Assembly (NCBI GenBank): GCA_032718475.1
Contig: JAUCBJ010006218.1
Coordinates: forward strand, 1-64,000
Source: Nemertoderma westbladi
Lineage: Eukaryota > Xenacoelomorpha > Nemertodermatida > Nemertodermatidae
Direction of reading: 5' to 3'
Length of the DNA: 64,000 bases
Every line of letters starts with the position of its first letter. The stretch's first letter is position 1. This document shows positions 31,201 to 42,648 of this stretch, in pieces. The notes beneath the pieces are model-generated. The model saw only the letters and a program-made list of their open reading frames with translations, was not told the DNA's origin and did not search any database. The translations under genes and the position numbers were made by a program.

Positions 31201-31952
31201 GAACATGCTGCTTCTAGTGTTGGTCTTTTTATTAACTCCAGAAAGACCAAAATTCTGACAGTTAACTTTGAAAGTCCTCAGCAAGTCTCTGATCGGATGA
31301 GCATAAGCTCAAAGGATGGTATGCTTGAGCATGTGGACGACTTCTGTTACCTGGGATCATGGATCCGGAAGTCAGGTGAGGACCTTCGAATACGTAAGGG
31401 AAAGGCATGGGCAGCCTTGAATAGGCTTTCCAGGATTTGGAAGTCACCTAGAATTAATCGAAAACTTAAGGTCCGATTATTCAGAGCAGCAGTAGTTCCA
31501 GTACTCCTCTACGGGAGTCCATGCTGGGCTCTAACTGCTGAGGACACCAAATCTCTGGATGGCACATTCACAAGAATGCTACGCCGGGTACATTGTGTCA
31601 AGTACAATGCACACATCTCCAACCAGACACTATATAACATTGGAGGTGTCTCATTGGTTCCCCCAAGCTTGACACTAGAACAAAATCGCCTCCGCTTTGC
31701 AGGACATTGCTTTCGCCGTGAGGACCAGCCAGTGCATAATCTTGTACTTTGGCAGCCTCATGGAGTGAATAAGCATGGTGGACAGCCCATGACTTTCTTG
31801 AGACGCATCTTAAAGGACACTGGCCTTAAAGATGCGGATGATCTAGCAAATGTCATGGGTGATAGGGAGTTGTGGCGGTGCAATTTTGTTGACAAGCCGG
31901 CACAGCATTCTTAAAAATGCAGCTGCAATGCAGCATGCCGATCCTAGTAGTA
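28201..31952 (+). mobile_element. complete RTE-like LINE, 3752 bp, inserted in the satellite
   Basis: Flanked by an 11-bp duplication GTGCTGAACTA (28190-28200 and 31953-31963) taken from the satellite monomer. It begins GGTCAGGTCAGGTATTCTAG, has a 5' untranslated region of 400-490 bp, one intact ORF and a short (TAG)n tail instead of poly(A). It looks full-length because it extends well beyond the start of all other copies here. Intact coding and a perfect duplication imply a recent insertion. Confidence 0.96.
28618..31914 (+). CDS. LINE endonuclease-reverse transcriptase, intact (about 1075-1098 aa)
   Basis: The first in-frame ATG is at 28618 and a second, shared with copy B, is at 28687 (MDYISN); I favour the second. 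The endonuclease covers about the first 300 residues after it (QEHR, VCYSPTS, GDFNAS, QIDHILF, SDHRLIV). The reverse transcriptase follows with FVDFFKAFDSVSR and LDFADDLGVLS, and the thumb and C-terminal region includes SPCWALTAEDTKS and LWQPHGVNKHGG. All catalytic residues are present. No separate ORF1 is seen. The protein would carry out target-primed reverse transcription of its own RNA; its short 3' repeat tail is usual for the RTE group. Confidence 0.95.
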   Translation: MANQGVVFAPRADSAKKHPPTPTMDYISNAEVRPLEASGITGHNRPHRRQLTPDRLPVSPPTGERAANNSLSPFPDDLSGPNPGSPGRPDCDGERDSGVGGYSHVPPRPTKPLVNLRQVTRLASVNTLTLGSPMRQGELTALADKLSLSAVGVQEHRMQTGQTDEVLIKDMGGGWRLALASADDSGNGGIGLLMNPTAHAALDKIDQISNRIIRCHFSCSGRLAKKFPKVVLIVCYSPTSVAPVEEVENFYHNLQAATDGVDQHAFLTFLGDFNASLHQSPTSPWVYSNSVNRNSVHLQDFISGNGLFSAGTQFKKRTGKLWTHSGPSGHKSQIDHILFRRKYRSSIQDCNAFTLRPFSSDHRLIVAKVRLSLRASRTTKSALPRHDWSSLLQQPSVRSSFTLQLSNRYEALASEAADHCEGYTAFTEAVKLAAAETVPVYPRNRKRAPWTDNKIQKCRNDLHKAQKESRLKQTTAAKNAVKAASRSLNRQYSVNLQELINQQVDAINDADDSRQSSQAWKSINLLTGRKSQPTTKVKAESPADRLNGWKAHFEKLLNNDRVLPDNFIEVKVSESVLPDIPIGDISFAEVKAAAKSIKTNRASGVDGVPPEVFKIPECLKLIYPIIVDMYRTTRVPQEMKTNKLVPVPKKGNLTLYGSFRGISLISIAAKLYNRILLNRIRDPIERLLRGNQNGFRKGRGTMEPILALRRIIEELSKKKDRHLAVIFVDFFKAFDSVSRSRMFSILSLYGIPDEIIAAIRSVYDGSTTFVSTVDGDTEPFEVLWGVLQGDTLAPFLFIIVVDYVLRMSLDHHNDDGVMITPPTGSRSRGNPAKYLTDLDFADDLGVLSESLEGAQRLLSSLEHAASSVGLFINSRKTKILTVNFESPQQVSDRMSISSKDGMLEHVDDFCYLGSWIRKSGEDLRIRKGKAWAALNRLSRIWKSPRINRKLKVRLFRAAVVPVLLYGSPCWALTAEDTKSLDGTFTRMLRRVHCVKYNAHISNQTLYNIGGVSLVPPSLTLEQNRLRFAGHCFRREDQPVHNLVLWQPHGVNKHGGQPMTFLRRILKDTGLKDADDLANVMGDRELWRCNFVDKPAQHS

Positions 31953-33825
31953 GTGCTGAACTAACTTGCTTATTGTGTCGTGACTGCGTGGGCTGAGTTA
32001 ACTTGTTTAGTGTGTCGTGACTGAGTGTGCTGAGCTAACTTGTTTATTGTGGCGTGAGAGAGTGTGCTGAGCTAACTTGTTTAGTGTGTGGTGACTGAGT
32101 GTGCTGAGTTAACTTGTTTAGTGTGTCGTGACTGAGTGTGCTGAGTTAACTTGCTTATTGTGTCGTGACTGAGTGTGCTGATCTAACTTCTTTAGTGTGT
32201 TGTGACTAAGTGTGCTGAGCTAACTTGTTTAGTGTGTGGTGACTGAGTGTGCTGAGTTAACTTGTTTAGTGTGTTGTGACTAAGTGTGCTGTGCTAACTT
32301 GCTTATTGTTTCGTCCCTGAGTGTGCTGATCTAACTTCTTTAGTGTGTTGTGACTAAGTGTGCTGAGCTAACTTGCTTATTGTGTCGTGCCTGAGTGTGC
32401 TGACCTAACTTGTTTTGTGTGTCGTGACTGAGAGTGTTGAGCTAACTTGTTTAGTGTTTTGTGACTGTGTGTGCTGAGCTAACTTGTTTAGTGTGTCGTG
32501 ACTAAGTGTGTTGAGCTAACTTGCTTATTGTGTCGTGCCTGAGTGTGCTGAGCTATCTTGTTTAGAGTGTTGTGACTAAGTGTACTGAGCTAACTTGCTT
32601 ATTGTGTCGTGCCTGAGTGTGCTGAGCTAACTTGTTTTGTGTGTCGTGACTGAGTGTGTTGAACTAACTTGTTTAGTGTTTTGTGACTGTGTGTGCTGAG
32701 CTAACTTGTTTAGTGTGTCGTGACTGAGTGTGCTGAGCTAACTTGTTTAGTGTGTCGTGACTGAGTGTGCTGAGCTAACTTGTTTAGTGTGTCGTGACTG
32801 AGTGTGTTGAGCTACCTTGCTTATTGTGTCGTGCCTGAGTGTGCTGAGCTAACTTGTTTTGTGTGTCTGGAGTGAGTGTGTTGAGCTAACTTGTTTAGTG
32901 TGTCGTGACTGAGTGTACTGAGCTAACTTGTTTAGTGTTTTGTGACTGTGTGTGCTGAGCTAACTTGTTTAGTGTATTGTGACTAAGTGTGCTGAGCTAA
33001 CTTGCTTATTGTGTCGTGCCTGAGTGTGCTGAGCTAACTTGTTTAGTGTGTTGTGACTAAGTGTGCTGAGCTAACTTGCTTATTGTGTCGTGCCTAAGTG
33101 TGCTGAGCTAACTTGTTTAGTGTGTTGTGACTAAGTGTGCTGAGCTAACTTGCTTATTGTGTCGTGCCTGAGTGTGCTGATCTAACTTCTTTAGTGTGTC
33201 GTGACTGAGTGTGCTGAGCTACCTTGCTTATTGTGTCGTGCCTGAGTGTGCTGAGCTAACTTGTTTAGTGTGTCGTGACTGAGTGTGTTGAGCTACCTTG
33301 CTTATTGTGTCGTGCCTGAGTGTGCTGAGCTAACTTGTTTTGTGTGTCGTGACTGAGTGTGTTGAGCTAACTTGTTTAGTGTTTTGTGACTGTGTGTGCT
33401 GAGCTAACTTGTTTAGTGTGTCGTGACTGAGTGTGCTGAGCTAACTTGTTTAGTGTGCCATGACTGAGTGTGCTGAGCTAACCTGCTTATTGTGTCGTGC
33501 CTGCGTGTGCTGAGCTAACTTGTTTTGTGTGTCGCGACTGAGTGTGCTGAGCTACCTTGCTTATTGTGTCGTGCCTGAGTGTGCTGAGCTAACTTGTTTA
33601 GTGTGTCGTGACTAAGTGTGCTGAACTAACTTGCTTATTGTGTTGTGACTGCGTGGGCTAAGCTAACTTGTTTAGTGTGTCGTGACTGAGTGTGCTGAGC
33701 TAACTTGTTTATTGTGGCGTGAGAGAGTGTGCTGAGCTAACTTGTTTAGTGTGTGGAGACTGAGTGTGCTGAGTTAACTTGTTTAGTGTGTCGTGACTGA
33801 GTGTGCTGAGTCAACTTGCTGACTG

Positions 33826-34737
33826 TGAATCTCTAGAACCTCCGGAATATTCTACAAACTGCGTCACATATTTCCCCTTCGTATACTTCGCCAACTATAT
33901 TTTTCACTTGTACACCCCTATTTATTGTATGGCATTCTACTCTGGGGCAAAACCCATTCTTATACCCTACAACCCCTACGTATAAAAATAAACAAACTCC
34001 TCCGCTGTATTACTTTCTCGCACTACCGAGCTTCTTCTAAACCTATCTATAAGTCTCTCGGCATCCTACCTATTGACCTCCTCTATAAGCACCAAGTAGG
34101 ATCCCTCATGTACGATGTAAACGCTAACTTATTTAAACCTGATTCTACTCTAGGCTCATTATTCACCAAAATTTCCTCTGTACACAGATATCCAACTCGC
34201 CTTGCTACTACGGATGGTTTCTCTATTCCGAAGGTCCGCCTAACTTCCTCCAAAGCTTCCATGAATTATCAAGGCCCTTCAATTTGGAACGCACTACCAT
34301 CTCAATTAAAACACTCAAAATCAAAAAAAGCATTTTCGTCAGCGTATAAATACCACCTGTTAATGTCCCTGTAGTTAGGCCCATGCCCACTTTTTATATC
34401 TCACCACGTATCTTTTATTATAGTCGCTGCCATTTATTGCCTCTCAAATTCTTCTATCCCAGAATGCTACTGCTACACTATTCGGCTGACCATCAATTAT
34501 ATCTCATACAATAAAGCTCAAAAACCAGACAAATTCTAGAGGAGCAGACACGCCCACCCACCCCCCCCCCCCCCCCCACCCCACCTCCAACCCATCAATT
34601 TCCAGTCGGAGTAGCAGGCTATACTAGCTTCGCTATTGTCTGCTACTTCGTCATCACCATCACCTTCATCCAATGTTTGTATTGATTGTACTGAAATAGG
34701 AAATTGTTGAAAGGAAAAATAAATTGAATTGGAATTG
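33826..34737 (+). mobile_element. CR1/jockey-type LINE 3' end in the satellite
   Basis: The frame to 34374 encodes a typical C-terminal tail of a CR1/jockey-like reverse transcriptase: YLLYGILLWGKT, LLYKHQVGSLMYD, HRYPTRLAT and NYQGPSIWNALPSQL. A 550-bp 3' untranslated region follows with a C run (34558-34580), an AATAAA at about 34717 and an AATTGAATTGGAATTG tail. It belongs to a different LINE group from the RTE-like copies. It is 5'-truncated at about 33826, where satellite sequence stops. Confidence 0.85.
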
Positions 34738-36907
34738 TGTCGTGACTGAGTGTGCTGAGTTAACTTGCTTATTGTGTCGTGACTGAGTGTGCTGAGCTAA
34801 CTTGTTTAGTGTGTCTTGACTGAGTGTGCTGAGCTAACTTGCTTAGTGTGCAGTGACTGAGTGTGCTGAGCTAACTTTCTTATTGTGTCGTGACTGAGTG
34901 TGCTGAGCTAACTTGTTTAGTGTATCGTGACTGAGTGTGCAGAGCTAACTTGTTTAGTGTGTCGTGACTGAATGTGCTGAGCTAACTTGTTTAGTGTGTC
35001 GTGACTGATTGTGCTGAGCTAACTTTCTTATTGTGTCGTGACTGAGTGTGCTGAGCTAACTTGCTTATTGTGTCGTGACTGAGCGTGCTTGGCTAACTTG
35101 TTTACTGTGTCGTGACTGAGTGTGCTGAGCTAACTTGTTTAGTATGTCGTGCCTGAGTGTGCTGAGCCAACTTGTTAGTGTGTTGGGACTGAGTGTGCTG
35201 AGCTAAATTGTTTAGTGTGTCGTGCCTGAGTGTGCTGAGCTAACTTGTTTAGTGTGTTGTGACTAAGTGTGCTGAGCTAACTTGATTATTGTGTCGTGCC
35301 TGAGTGTGCTAAGCTAACTTGTTTAGTGTGTGGTGACTGAGTGTGCTGAAATAACTTGTTTAGTGTGTCATGACTGAGTGTGCTGAGCTAACTTGTTTAG
35401 TGTGTCGTGACTGAGTGTGCTGAGCTAACTTGCTTATTGTGTCGTGACTGAGTGTGCTGAGCTAACTTGTTTAGTGTGTGGTGACTGAGTGTGATGAGCT
35501 AACTTGTTTAGTGTGTCGTGACTGAGTGTGCTGAGCTAACTTTCTTATTGTGTCGTGCCTGAGTGTGCTGAGCTAACTTGTTGAGTGTGTTGTGACTGAG
35601 TGTGCTGAGCTAACTTGTTGAGTGTGTCGTGACTGAGTGTGCTGAGCTAACTTGCTTATTGTGTCGTGACTGAGTGTGCTGAGCTAACTTGTTTAGTGTG
35701 TCGTGCCTGAGTGTGCTGAGCTAACTTGTTTAGTGTGTTGTGACTAAGTGTGCTGTGCTAACTTGCTTATTGTGTCGTCCCTGAGTGTGCTGATCTAACT
35801 TCTTTAGTGTGTTGTGACTAAGTGTGCTGAGCTAACTTGCTTATTGTGTCGTGCCTGAGTGTGCTGACCTAACTTGTTGAGTGTGTTGTGACTGACTGTG
35901 CTGAGCTAACTTGTTGAGTGTGTCGTGACTGAGTGTGCTGAGCTAACTTGCTTATTGTGTCGTGACTGAGTGTGCTGAGCTAACTTGCTTATTGTGTCGT
36001 GCCTGAGTGTGCTGAGCTAACTTGTTTAGTGTGTTGTGACTAAGTGTGCTGTGCTAACTTGCTTATTGTGTCGTCCCTGAGTGTGCTGATCTAACTTCTT
36101 TAGTGTGTTGTGACTAAGTGTGCTGAGCTAACTTGCTTATTGTGTCGTGCCTGAGTGTGCTGACCTAACTTGTTTTGTGTGTCGTGACTGAGTGTTTTGA
36201 GCTAACTTGTTTAGTGTTTTGTGACTGTGTGTGCTGAGCTAACTTGTTTCGTGTGTCGTGACTAAGTGTGTTGAGCTAACTTGCTTATTGTGTCGTGCCT
36301 GAGTGTGCTGAGCTATCTTGTTTAGTGTGTTGTGACTAAGTGTGCTGAGCTAACTTGCTTATTGTGTCGTGCCTGAGTGTGCTGAGCTAACTTGTTTAGT
36401 GTGTTGTGACTAAGTGTGCTGAGCTAACTTGCTTATTGTGTCGTGCCTGAGTGTGCTGAGCTAACTTGTTTAGTGTGTTGTGACTAAGTGTGCTGTGCTA
36501 ACTTGCTTATTGTGTCGTCCCTGAGTGTGCTGATCTAACTTCTTTAGTGTGTTGTGACTAAGTGTGCTGAGCTAACTTGCTTATTGTGTCGTGCCTGAGT
36601 GTGCTGACCTAACTTGTTTTGTGTGTCGTGACTGAGAGTGTTGAGCTAACTTGTTTAGTGTTTTGTGACTGTGTGTGCTGAGCTAACTTGTTTAGTGTGT
36701 CGTGACTAAGTGTGTTGAGCTAACTTGCTTATTGTGTCGTGCCTGAGTGTGCTGAGCTATCTTGTTTAGTGTGTTGTGACTAAGTGTGCTGAGCTAACTT
36801 GCTTATTGTGTCGTGCCTGAGTGTGCTGAGCTAACTTGTTTTGTGTGTCGTGACTGAGTGTGTTGAACTAACTTGTTTAGTGTTTTGTGACTGTGTGTGC
36901 TGAGCTA

Positions 36908-38899
36908 TATATAACAGCTCATATAATAACAGCCCACAAGGAATCAGCTAAAAGGCATATCCCCCAGAAACCTAAACGAAAACAGTATGTGCCATGGCAA
37001 AACTCTGAGGTTACTTGTAAGAGAGAAGATCTTAAGATAGCCTACAAAGTTAAAACCGAACAACCAACAGCCGAAAACATTAACAAGGTTGAGAAAGCTA
37101 AGGACGATCTTAAATTGGCCTACAACATCAGCCAGGAAAAGTACATACAGGATAAAACTGAAGCAATTACAACTGCTCACATACAGCAACAATCAAGACT
37201 TACCTGGCAAACTGTAAATGAGGTATCTGGTCGGAAAAGTTGTGCAAAGGGGCGCCTCAAAGCCGATAGTCCTGAAGAACGTGTTGGGAAGTGGAAAAAT
37301 CACTTCAGCAGCTTGCTTGGGCAGCCACCCAAACATCGAGGTCAGCCCTACAAGGAAAATATATGACAAGACACTACCTATAGAAACAGGGGACTTCACA
37401 CCTGCCGAACTCCAAAGAAGCATTAAAAGCATGTCCAATAATAAAGCGAGTGGATTAGATGAAATCCCAGCGGAGGTATGGAAAACCGGAGTGCTAAATA
37501 GACCATTATTGAATGTTTGCAACCGGATGTTAAAAGGGGAAAAGCCACCACCAATTTGGACTAAAGGTCAATTAAAGCCTCTCCCCAAGAAAGGAGACCT
37601 CGGCATACCAACAAACTATCATGGGATCTGTCTGCTTGTGGTAGCTGCCAAAATATACAATAAAATGATTCTATATAGGATTAGGCCTCACATAGAGAAA
37701 CTACTGCGTAAGAGCCAAAACGGATTTCGACCAAGTATATCAACAATAGCTCAGATACTTGCACTACGGAGACTGATTGAAGGAATTAAGTCAAAGAATC
37801 TCCCCGCAGTCATGACTTTTGTGGACTTCAAGAAGGCATTCGACTCCATCCATAGAGGTAAAATGCTTGAAATCCTAAGAGCTTATGGAATACCAGAAGT
37901 AATTGTTGCTGGCATTGGATTGTTATATTGTGACACAGAAGCGCAGGTACTCTCACCAGATGGTGAAACTGAGTTTTTCTCAATCCTGGCTGGCGTACTG
38001 CAAGGTGACACATTAGCACCATTACTATTTGTAATTGTGCTGGATTACGCAATGAGGACGGCCACAAAGGGTGAAGATCTGGGATTCACACTTCAAGAAC
38101 GCAAAAGTAGTAGATATCCGGCAACTACAGTCACAGACACCGACTTTGCGGATGACATCGCCCTGCTCTCTAATACGCTAGCAGATGAACAGCTTCTACT
38201 AAATAAAGTGGAGAGGGCTGCTAAGGAGGTTGGATTGCATATAAATGCTACCAAGACCGAATTCATGACCTTTAATGTTGATGGAAACTTGACAACCATT
38301 GATAATAATCAACTAAGGAAGGTCGATGACTTCCAGTACCTTGGATCATGGATAGAGAGTAGCAAAAAGGACATAGAAGTTAGGAAAGCAAAGGCTTGGG
38401 TAGCTCTATCAAAAATGGATACCATCTGGAAATCAGATCTCTCCAGGCACCTGAAGACTAAGTTCTTTCGAGCCACAGTGGAAAGTGTATTTTTATACGG
38501 GGGTGAGACCTGGACACTGACTAAATCACTTGAACAACGAATTAATGGTTGCTACACAAGACTACTAAGGGCAGCCCTAAACATCAGCTGGAGACAACAC
38601 ATGACAAACGCCGAGCTTTATGGTACAATACCACCTGTATCAACCACCCTCCGTGAACGCAGATTAAGATTCAGTGGGCACTGCTGGCGAAGCAAAGACG
38701 AGGTCATACCAGATCTACTTCTCTGGCAACCAACTCATGGAAAGCGTAGTCGTGGACGACCTGCCATAACATATATAGATCAACTTGAAAGGGATACTGA
38801 ACTTGGGAGAAACGAAATTGCGACAACTATGGAGAATCGGGAAGCCTGGAAGGATCTCATTTCCACTGTCCGAGTTCGCTCGACCTAGTAGTAGTAGTA
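36908..38899 (+). mobile_element. second RTE-like LINE subfamily, 5'-truncated
   Basis: Flanked by an 11-bp duplication GTGCTGAGCTA (36897-36907 and 38900-38910) from the satellite. It ends in CTAGTAGTAGTAGTAG, the same type of tail as the other RTE-like LINEs, but its protein is clearly diverged from theirs. The 5' part, including the endonuclease, is missing. Confidence 0.93.
36950..38888 (+). pseudogene. reverse transcriptase of the second RTE-like LINE, one frameshift
   Basis: The linker region is read in one frame to about 37330 (RLTWQTVNEVSGRKSCAKGR, WKNHFSSLLGQ), then the frame changes and continues open to 38888. The RT domain has SGLDEIPAEVWKTG, QLKPLPKKGD, QNGFRPS, FVDFKKAFDSIHR (catalytic Asp), GVLQGDTLAPLLFV and TDFADDIALLS. 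The C-terminal block LLWQPTHGKRSRGRP, then LERDTEL, is a good RTE-type ending. The frameshift near 37325-37345 and the lost endonuclease make it non-functional, but otherwise it is well preserved. Confidence 0.9.
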
Positions 38900-40971
38900 G
38901 TGCTGAGCTAACTTGTTTAGTGTGTCGTGACTGAGTGTGCTGAGCTAACTTGTTTAGTGTGTCGTGACTGAGTGTGCTGAGCTAACTTGTTTTGTGTGTC
39001 TGGAGTGAGTGTGTTGAGCTAACTTGTTTAGTGTGTCGTGACTGAGGGTACTGAGCTAACTTGTTTAGTGTTTTGTGACTGTGTGTGCTGAGCTAACTTG
39101 TTTAGTGTATTGTGACTAAGTGTGCTGAGCTAACTTGCTTATTGTGTCGTGCCTGAGTGTGCTGAGCTAACTTGTTTAGTGTGTTGTGACTAAGTGTGCT
39201 GAGCTAACTTGCTTATTGTGTCGTGCCTGAGTGTGCTGATCTAACTTCTTTAGTGTGTCGTGACTGAGTGTGCTGAGCTACCTTGCTTATTGTGTCGTGC
39301 CTGAGTGTGCTGAGCTAACTTGTTTAGTGTGTCGTGACTGAGTGTGCTGAGCTACCTTGCTTATTGTGTCGTGCCTAAGTGTGCTGAGCTAACTTGTTTA
39401 GTGTGTTGTGACTAAGTGTGCTGAGCTAACTTGCTTATTGTGTCGTGCCTGAGTGTGCTGATCTAACTTCTTTAGTGTGTCGTGACTGAGTGTGCTGAGC
39501 TACCTTGCTTATTGTGTCGTGCCTGAGTGTGCTGAGCTAACTTGTTTAGTGTGTCGTGACTGAGTGTGTTGAGCTACCTTGCTTATTGTGTCGTGCCTGA
39601 GTGTGCTGAGCTAACTTGTTTTGTGTGTCGTGACTGAGTGTGTTGAGCTAACTTGTTTAGTGTTTTGTGACTGTGTGCTGAGCTAACTTGTTTAGTGTGT
39701 CGTGACTGAGTGTGCTGAGCTAACTTGTTTAGTGTGTCATGACTGAGTGTGCTGAGCTAACTTGCTTATTGTGTCGTGCCTGAGTGTGCTGAGCTAACTT
39801 GTTTTGTGTGTCGTGACTGAGTGTGCTGAGCTACCTTGCTTATTGTGTCGTGCCTGAGTGTGCTGAGCTAACTTGTTTTGTGTGTCGTGACTGAGTGTGT
39901 TGAGCTAACTTGTTTAGTGTTTTGTGACTGTGTGTGCTGAGCTAACTTGTTTAGTGTGTCGTGACTGAGTGTGCTGAGCTAACTTGTTTAGTGTGTCATG
40001 ACTGAGTGTGCTGAGCTACCTTGCTTATTGTGTCGTGCCTGAGTGTGCTGAGCTAACTTGTTTTGTGTGTCGTGACTGAGTGTGTTGAGCTAACTTGTTT
40101 AGTGTTTTGTGACTGTGTGTGCTGAGCTAACTTGTTTAGTGTGTCGTGACTGAGTGTGCTGAGCTAACTTGTTTAGTGTGTCATGACTGAGTGTGCTGAG
40201 CTAACTTGTTTTGTGTGTCTTGACTGAGTGTGTTGAGCTAACTTGTTTAGTGTGTCGTGACTGAGTGTGCTGAGCTAACTTGTTTAGTGTTTTGTGACTG
40301 TGTGTGCTGAGCTAACTTGTTTAGTGTGTCGTGACTGTGTGTGCTGAGCTAACTTGTTTAGTGTGTCGTGACTGAGTGTGCTGAGCTAACTTGCTTATTG
40401 TGTCGTGACTGTGTGTGCTGAGCTAACTTGTTTAGTGTGTCGTGGCTGTGTGTGCTGAGCTAACTTGTTTAGTGTGTCGTGACTGAGTGTGCTGAGTGAG
40501 CTAACTTGCTTATTGTGTCGTGACTGAGTGTGCTGAGCTAACTTGTTTAGTGTGTTGTAACTAAATGTGCTGAGCTAACTTGCTTATTGTGTCGTTGCTT
40601 ATTGTGTCGTGCCTGAGTGTGCTGAGCTAACTTGTTTAGTGTGTTGTGACTAAGTGTGCTGAGCTAACTTGCTTATTGTGTCGTGCCTGAGTGTGCTGAG
40701 CTAACTTGTTTTGTGTATCGTGACTGAGTGTGTTGAGCTAACTTGTTTAGTGTTTTGTGACTGTGTGTGCTGAGCTAACTTGTTTAGTGTATCGTGACTG
40801 AGTGTGCTGAGCTAACTTGTTTAGTGTGTCGTGACTGAGTGTGCTGAGCTAACTTGTTTAGTGTGTCGTGACTGAGTGTGCTGAGCTAACTTGTTTAGTG
40901 TGTCGTGACTGAGTGTGCTGAGCTAACTTGTTTAGTGTGTCGTGACTGAGTGTGCTGAGCTAATTTGCTTG

Positions 40972-42648
40972 TTGATACAACATACATTTTACATACATAA
41001 ATTTTCAAAATTTGTGGCAAATCTGTCAGATTCTGTGCCCTAATTTAATTAAATGGAACATCTCGAATTACTACCGTAAATCATTTTCAGCGAAATACCT
41101 CGTTAAATTATACATAAAGTTTTAGATAAAATCCTAAAATTAAAATACTGCAAAAAATATGCGAAAACACATAATAAGATTAAAGACATATTTTAGCTTA
41201 TTAGTTAACGTAGAGTGGTGTGTTCTATGAGTGATTGATCTAGAATTCACAATCCCAGATTCGTGTTTTATACATTATAGTGATGCTTATGGTTTTACGA
41301 CTTTTACCGATTTATGTACCAATTATTATTAATTAAATTACATCGGTTGTGATAAAATTGGCAAAAATCTCAGTACTTAAAAGTAATAAATAAAGTATAT
41401 AAAATAAATTACAATTAATTAAACGATTTATGTACCAATACGACTGAGTTAGAAACTACAAACGGTAAATATAAGCTTAGAGTGTTGCCAGTCTGGAGTG
41501 ATGGGGGTGCGTATGGGAGTAGGTTTAGTGCCCGCCAATATAGTAAAGTTAACTGATCTAAATACTGAATAGCCAATGTTTTACATCATTCCAAACATGA
41601 GAACAATCGCAACGTGTTGAAATACACCATCTGATGGCTACAGACCCGCTCTCTATAGATCGGCTCCCGCTCTTGTAGATGTTTCCAAACAACCGCTGCT
41701 TTAGTAGTGGTGTTCCTTTCTGCACCAAACTCACATGTGAGTGGAGTACATGGTTCTGTCTCGCTACAACACTGGAGTTGACTACGACTTATCCATAATC
41801 GTAAAGTGGTTTACCAACCACGCTTCCACCATCCCAATGTATTTGATATGCACATTGTTTTCCTCCCTTCCGAGCTCTCCTTGAATTTCAAACTGATACT
41901 TGCATCCGGCTTCATTACCATAGAAACACTTTTCTGCACAATCACCCACAACAAACTCCGATGTTGCCTCATTGTGTCTTTCACTCTCGATATGTTCCCC
42001 AACATATCTAAGAGTGAACAATTTCCAAACGGAATCGCATTATGCGATGATGGTTTCATTGTAATGGACTAATTGACCGAGGAGATCATTAGCCCTACCA
42101 GTGATGTCGTTTAGTATCTCTTTGTGGTCGGAGTGTGCATAGAGTTTCCCCCCAACATCACAAATAAAACACCAACAATAAATAGTGTGTAGTTAAATCA
42201 TGAGAAACTTTACTATCAACATCTTTGTGCACCTAATGTTAGTAATTTGTTCGACACATAAGATTTCTAGAAACAAAGAAGATAAATAAAGGTTAGTTCA
42301 TCGTAAAGCCCAAAAATTGTGACAAAAATTACAGATCAGATATATCCTATCGCCTGGATAATAACATGATACACATGAGCTTGATCTGCACTGTAGGTCC
42401 ATGCCGCTCCATAATATACCGTACCGGTCCATTATTAGGTGGAGAGGCCAGATGCCATAAAAAAAAAATGTTTGTTTTATTTTCAGAGTTTTCTCAACAC
42501 AATGCCACTTTCTGTAAGAAAGATTAAAAAAATTACAGTGGATGTGATATTGTGTCCCCTCCTACGTATACAAGTGGGTAGATGTATCGTCTCTATTCCC
42601 AAATAATATAATTCAATAAATATAAATAACATTATTTTTTCCCCGTAG
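40972..42648 (+). other. intron 4, right end
   Basis: AT-rich intron. Apart from a degenerate coding-like patch on the minus strand (41790-42150), I see no feature. It ends in TTTTTTCCCCGTAG, the acceptor of the next exon. Confidence 0.5.
41790..42150 (-). pseudogene. unrecognised degenerate coding fragment
   Basis: On the minus strand one frame reads about 120 codons with protein-like composition (KLYAHSDHKEILNDITG, LVHYNETIIA, then a TAA at about 42034-42036, then CDSVWKLFTLRYVGEHIESE and KCFYGNEAGCKYQFEIQGE) before a TAG. One stop interrupts an otherwise continuous frame. No family is recognised. It could be a retrocopy or part of an unknown element. Confidence 0.35.

Larger units (their letters stand above)
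27289..40971 (+). repeat. 37-bp satellite array (about 190 copies) interrupted by three LINEs
   Basis: The monomer is about 37 bp, based on GTGTGCTGAGCTAACTTG then TTTAGTGTGTCGTGACTGA. Two main variants (TTGTTTAGTG and TTGCTTATTG) alternate irregularly, and GAGAGAGTGTGC variants mark longer blocks of about 370 bp that repeat (27555 and 27927). Satellite segments are 27289-28200, 31953-33825, 34738-36907 and 38900-40971, about 7 kb in all. The three interruptions are LINE insertions. The array makes up most of intron 4 of the RTK gene. Confidence 0.97.

Noticed and set aside
27929-32215. A 270-bp target duplication around the complete LINE
   Set aside because: The long match between the two flanks is explained by the roughly 370-bp higher-order period of the satellite. 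The true duplication is the 11-bp GTGCTGAACTA.
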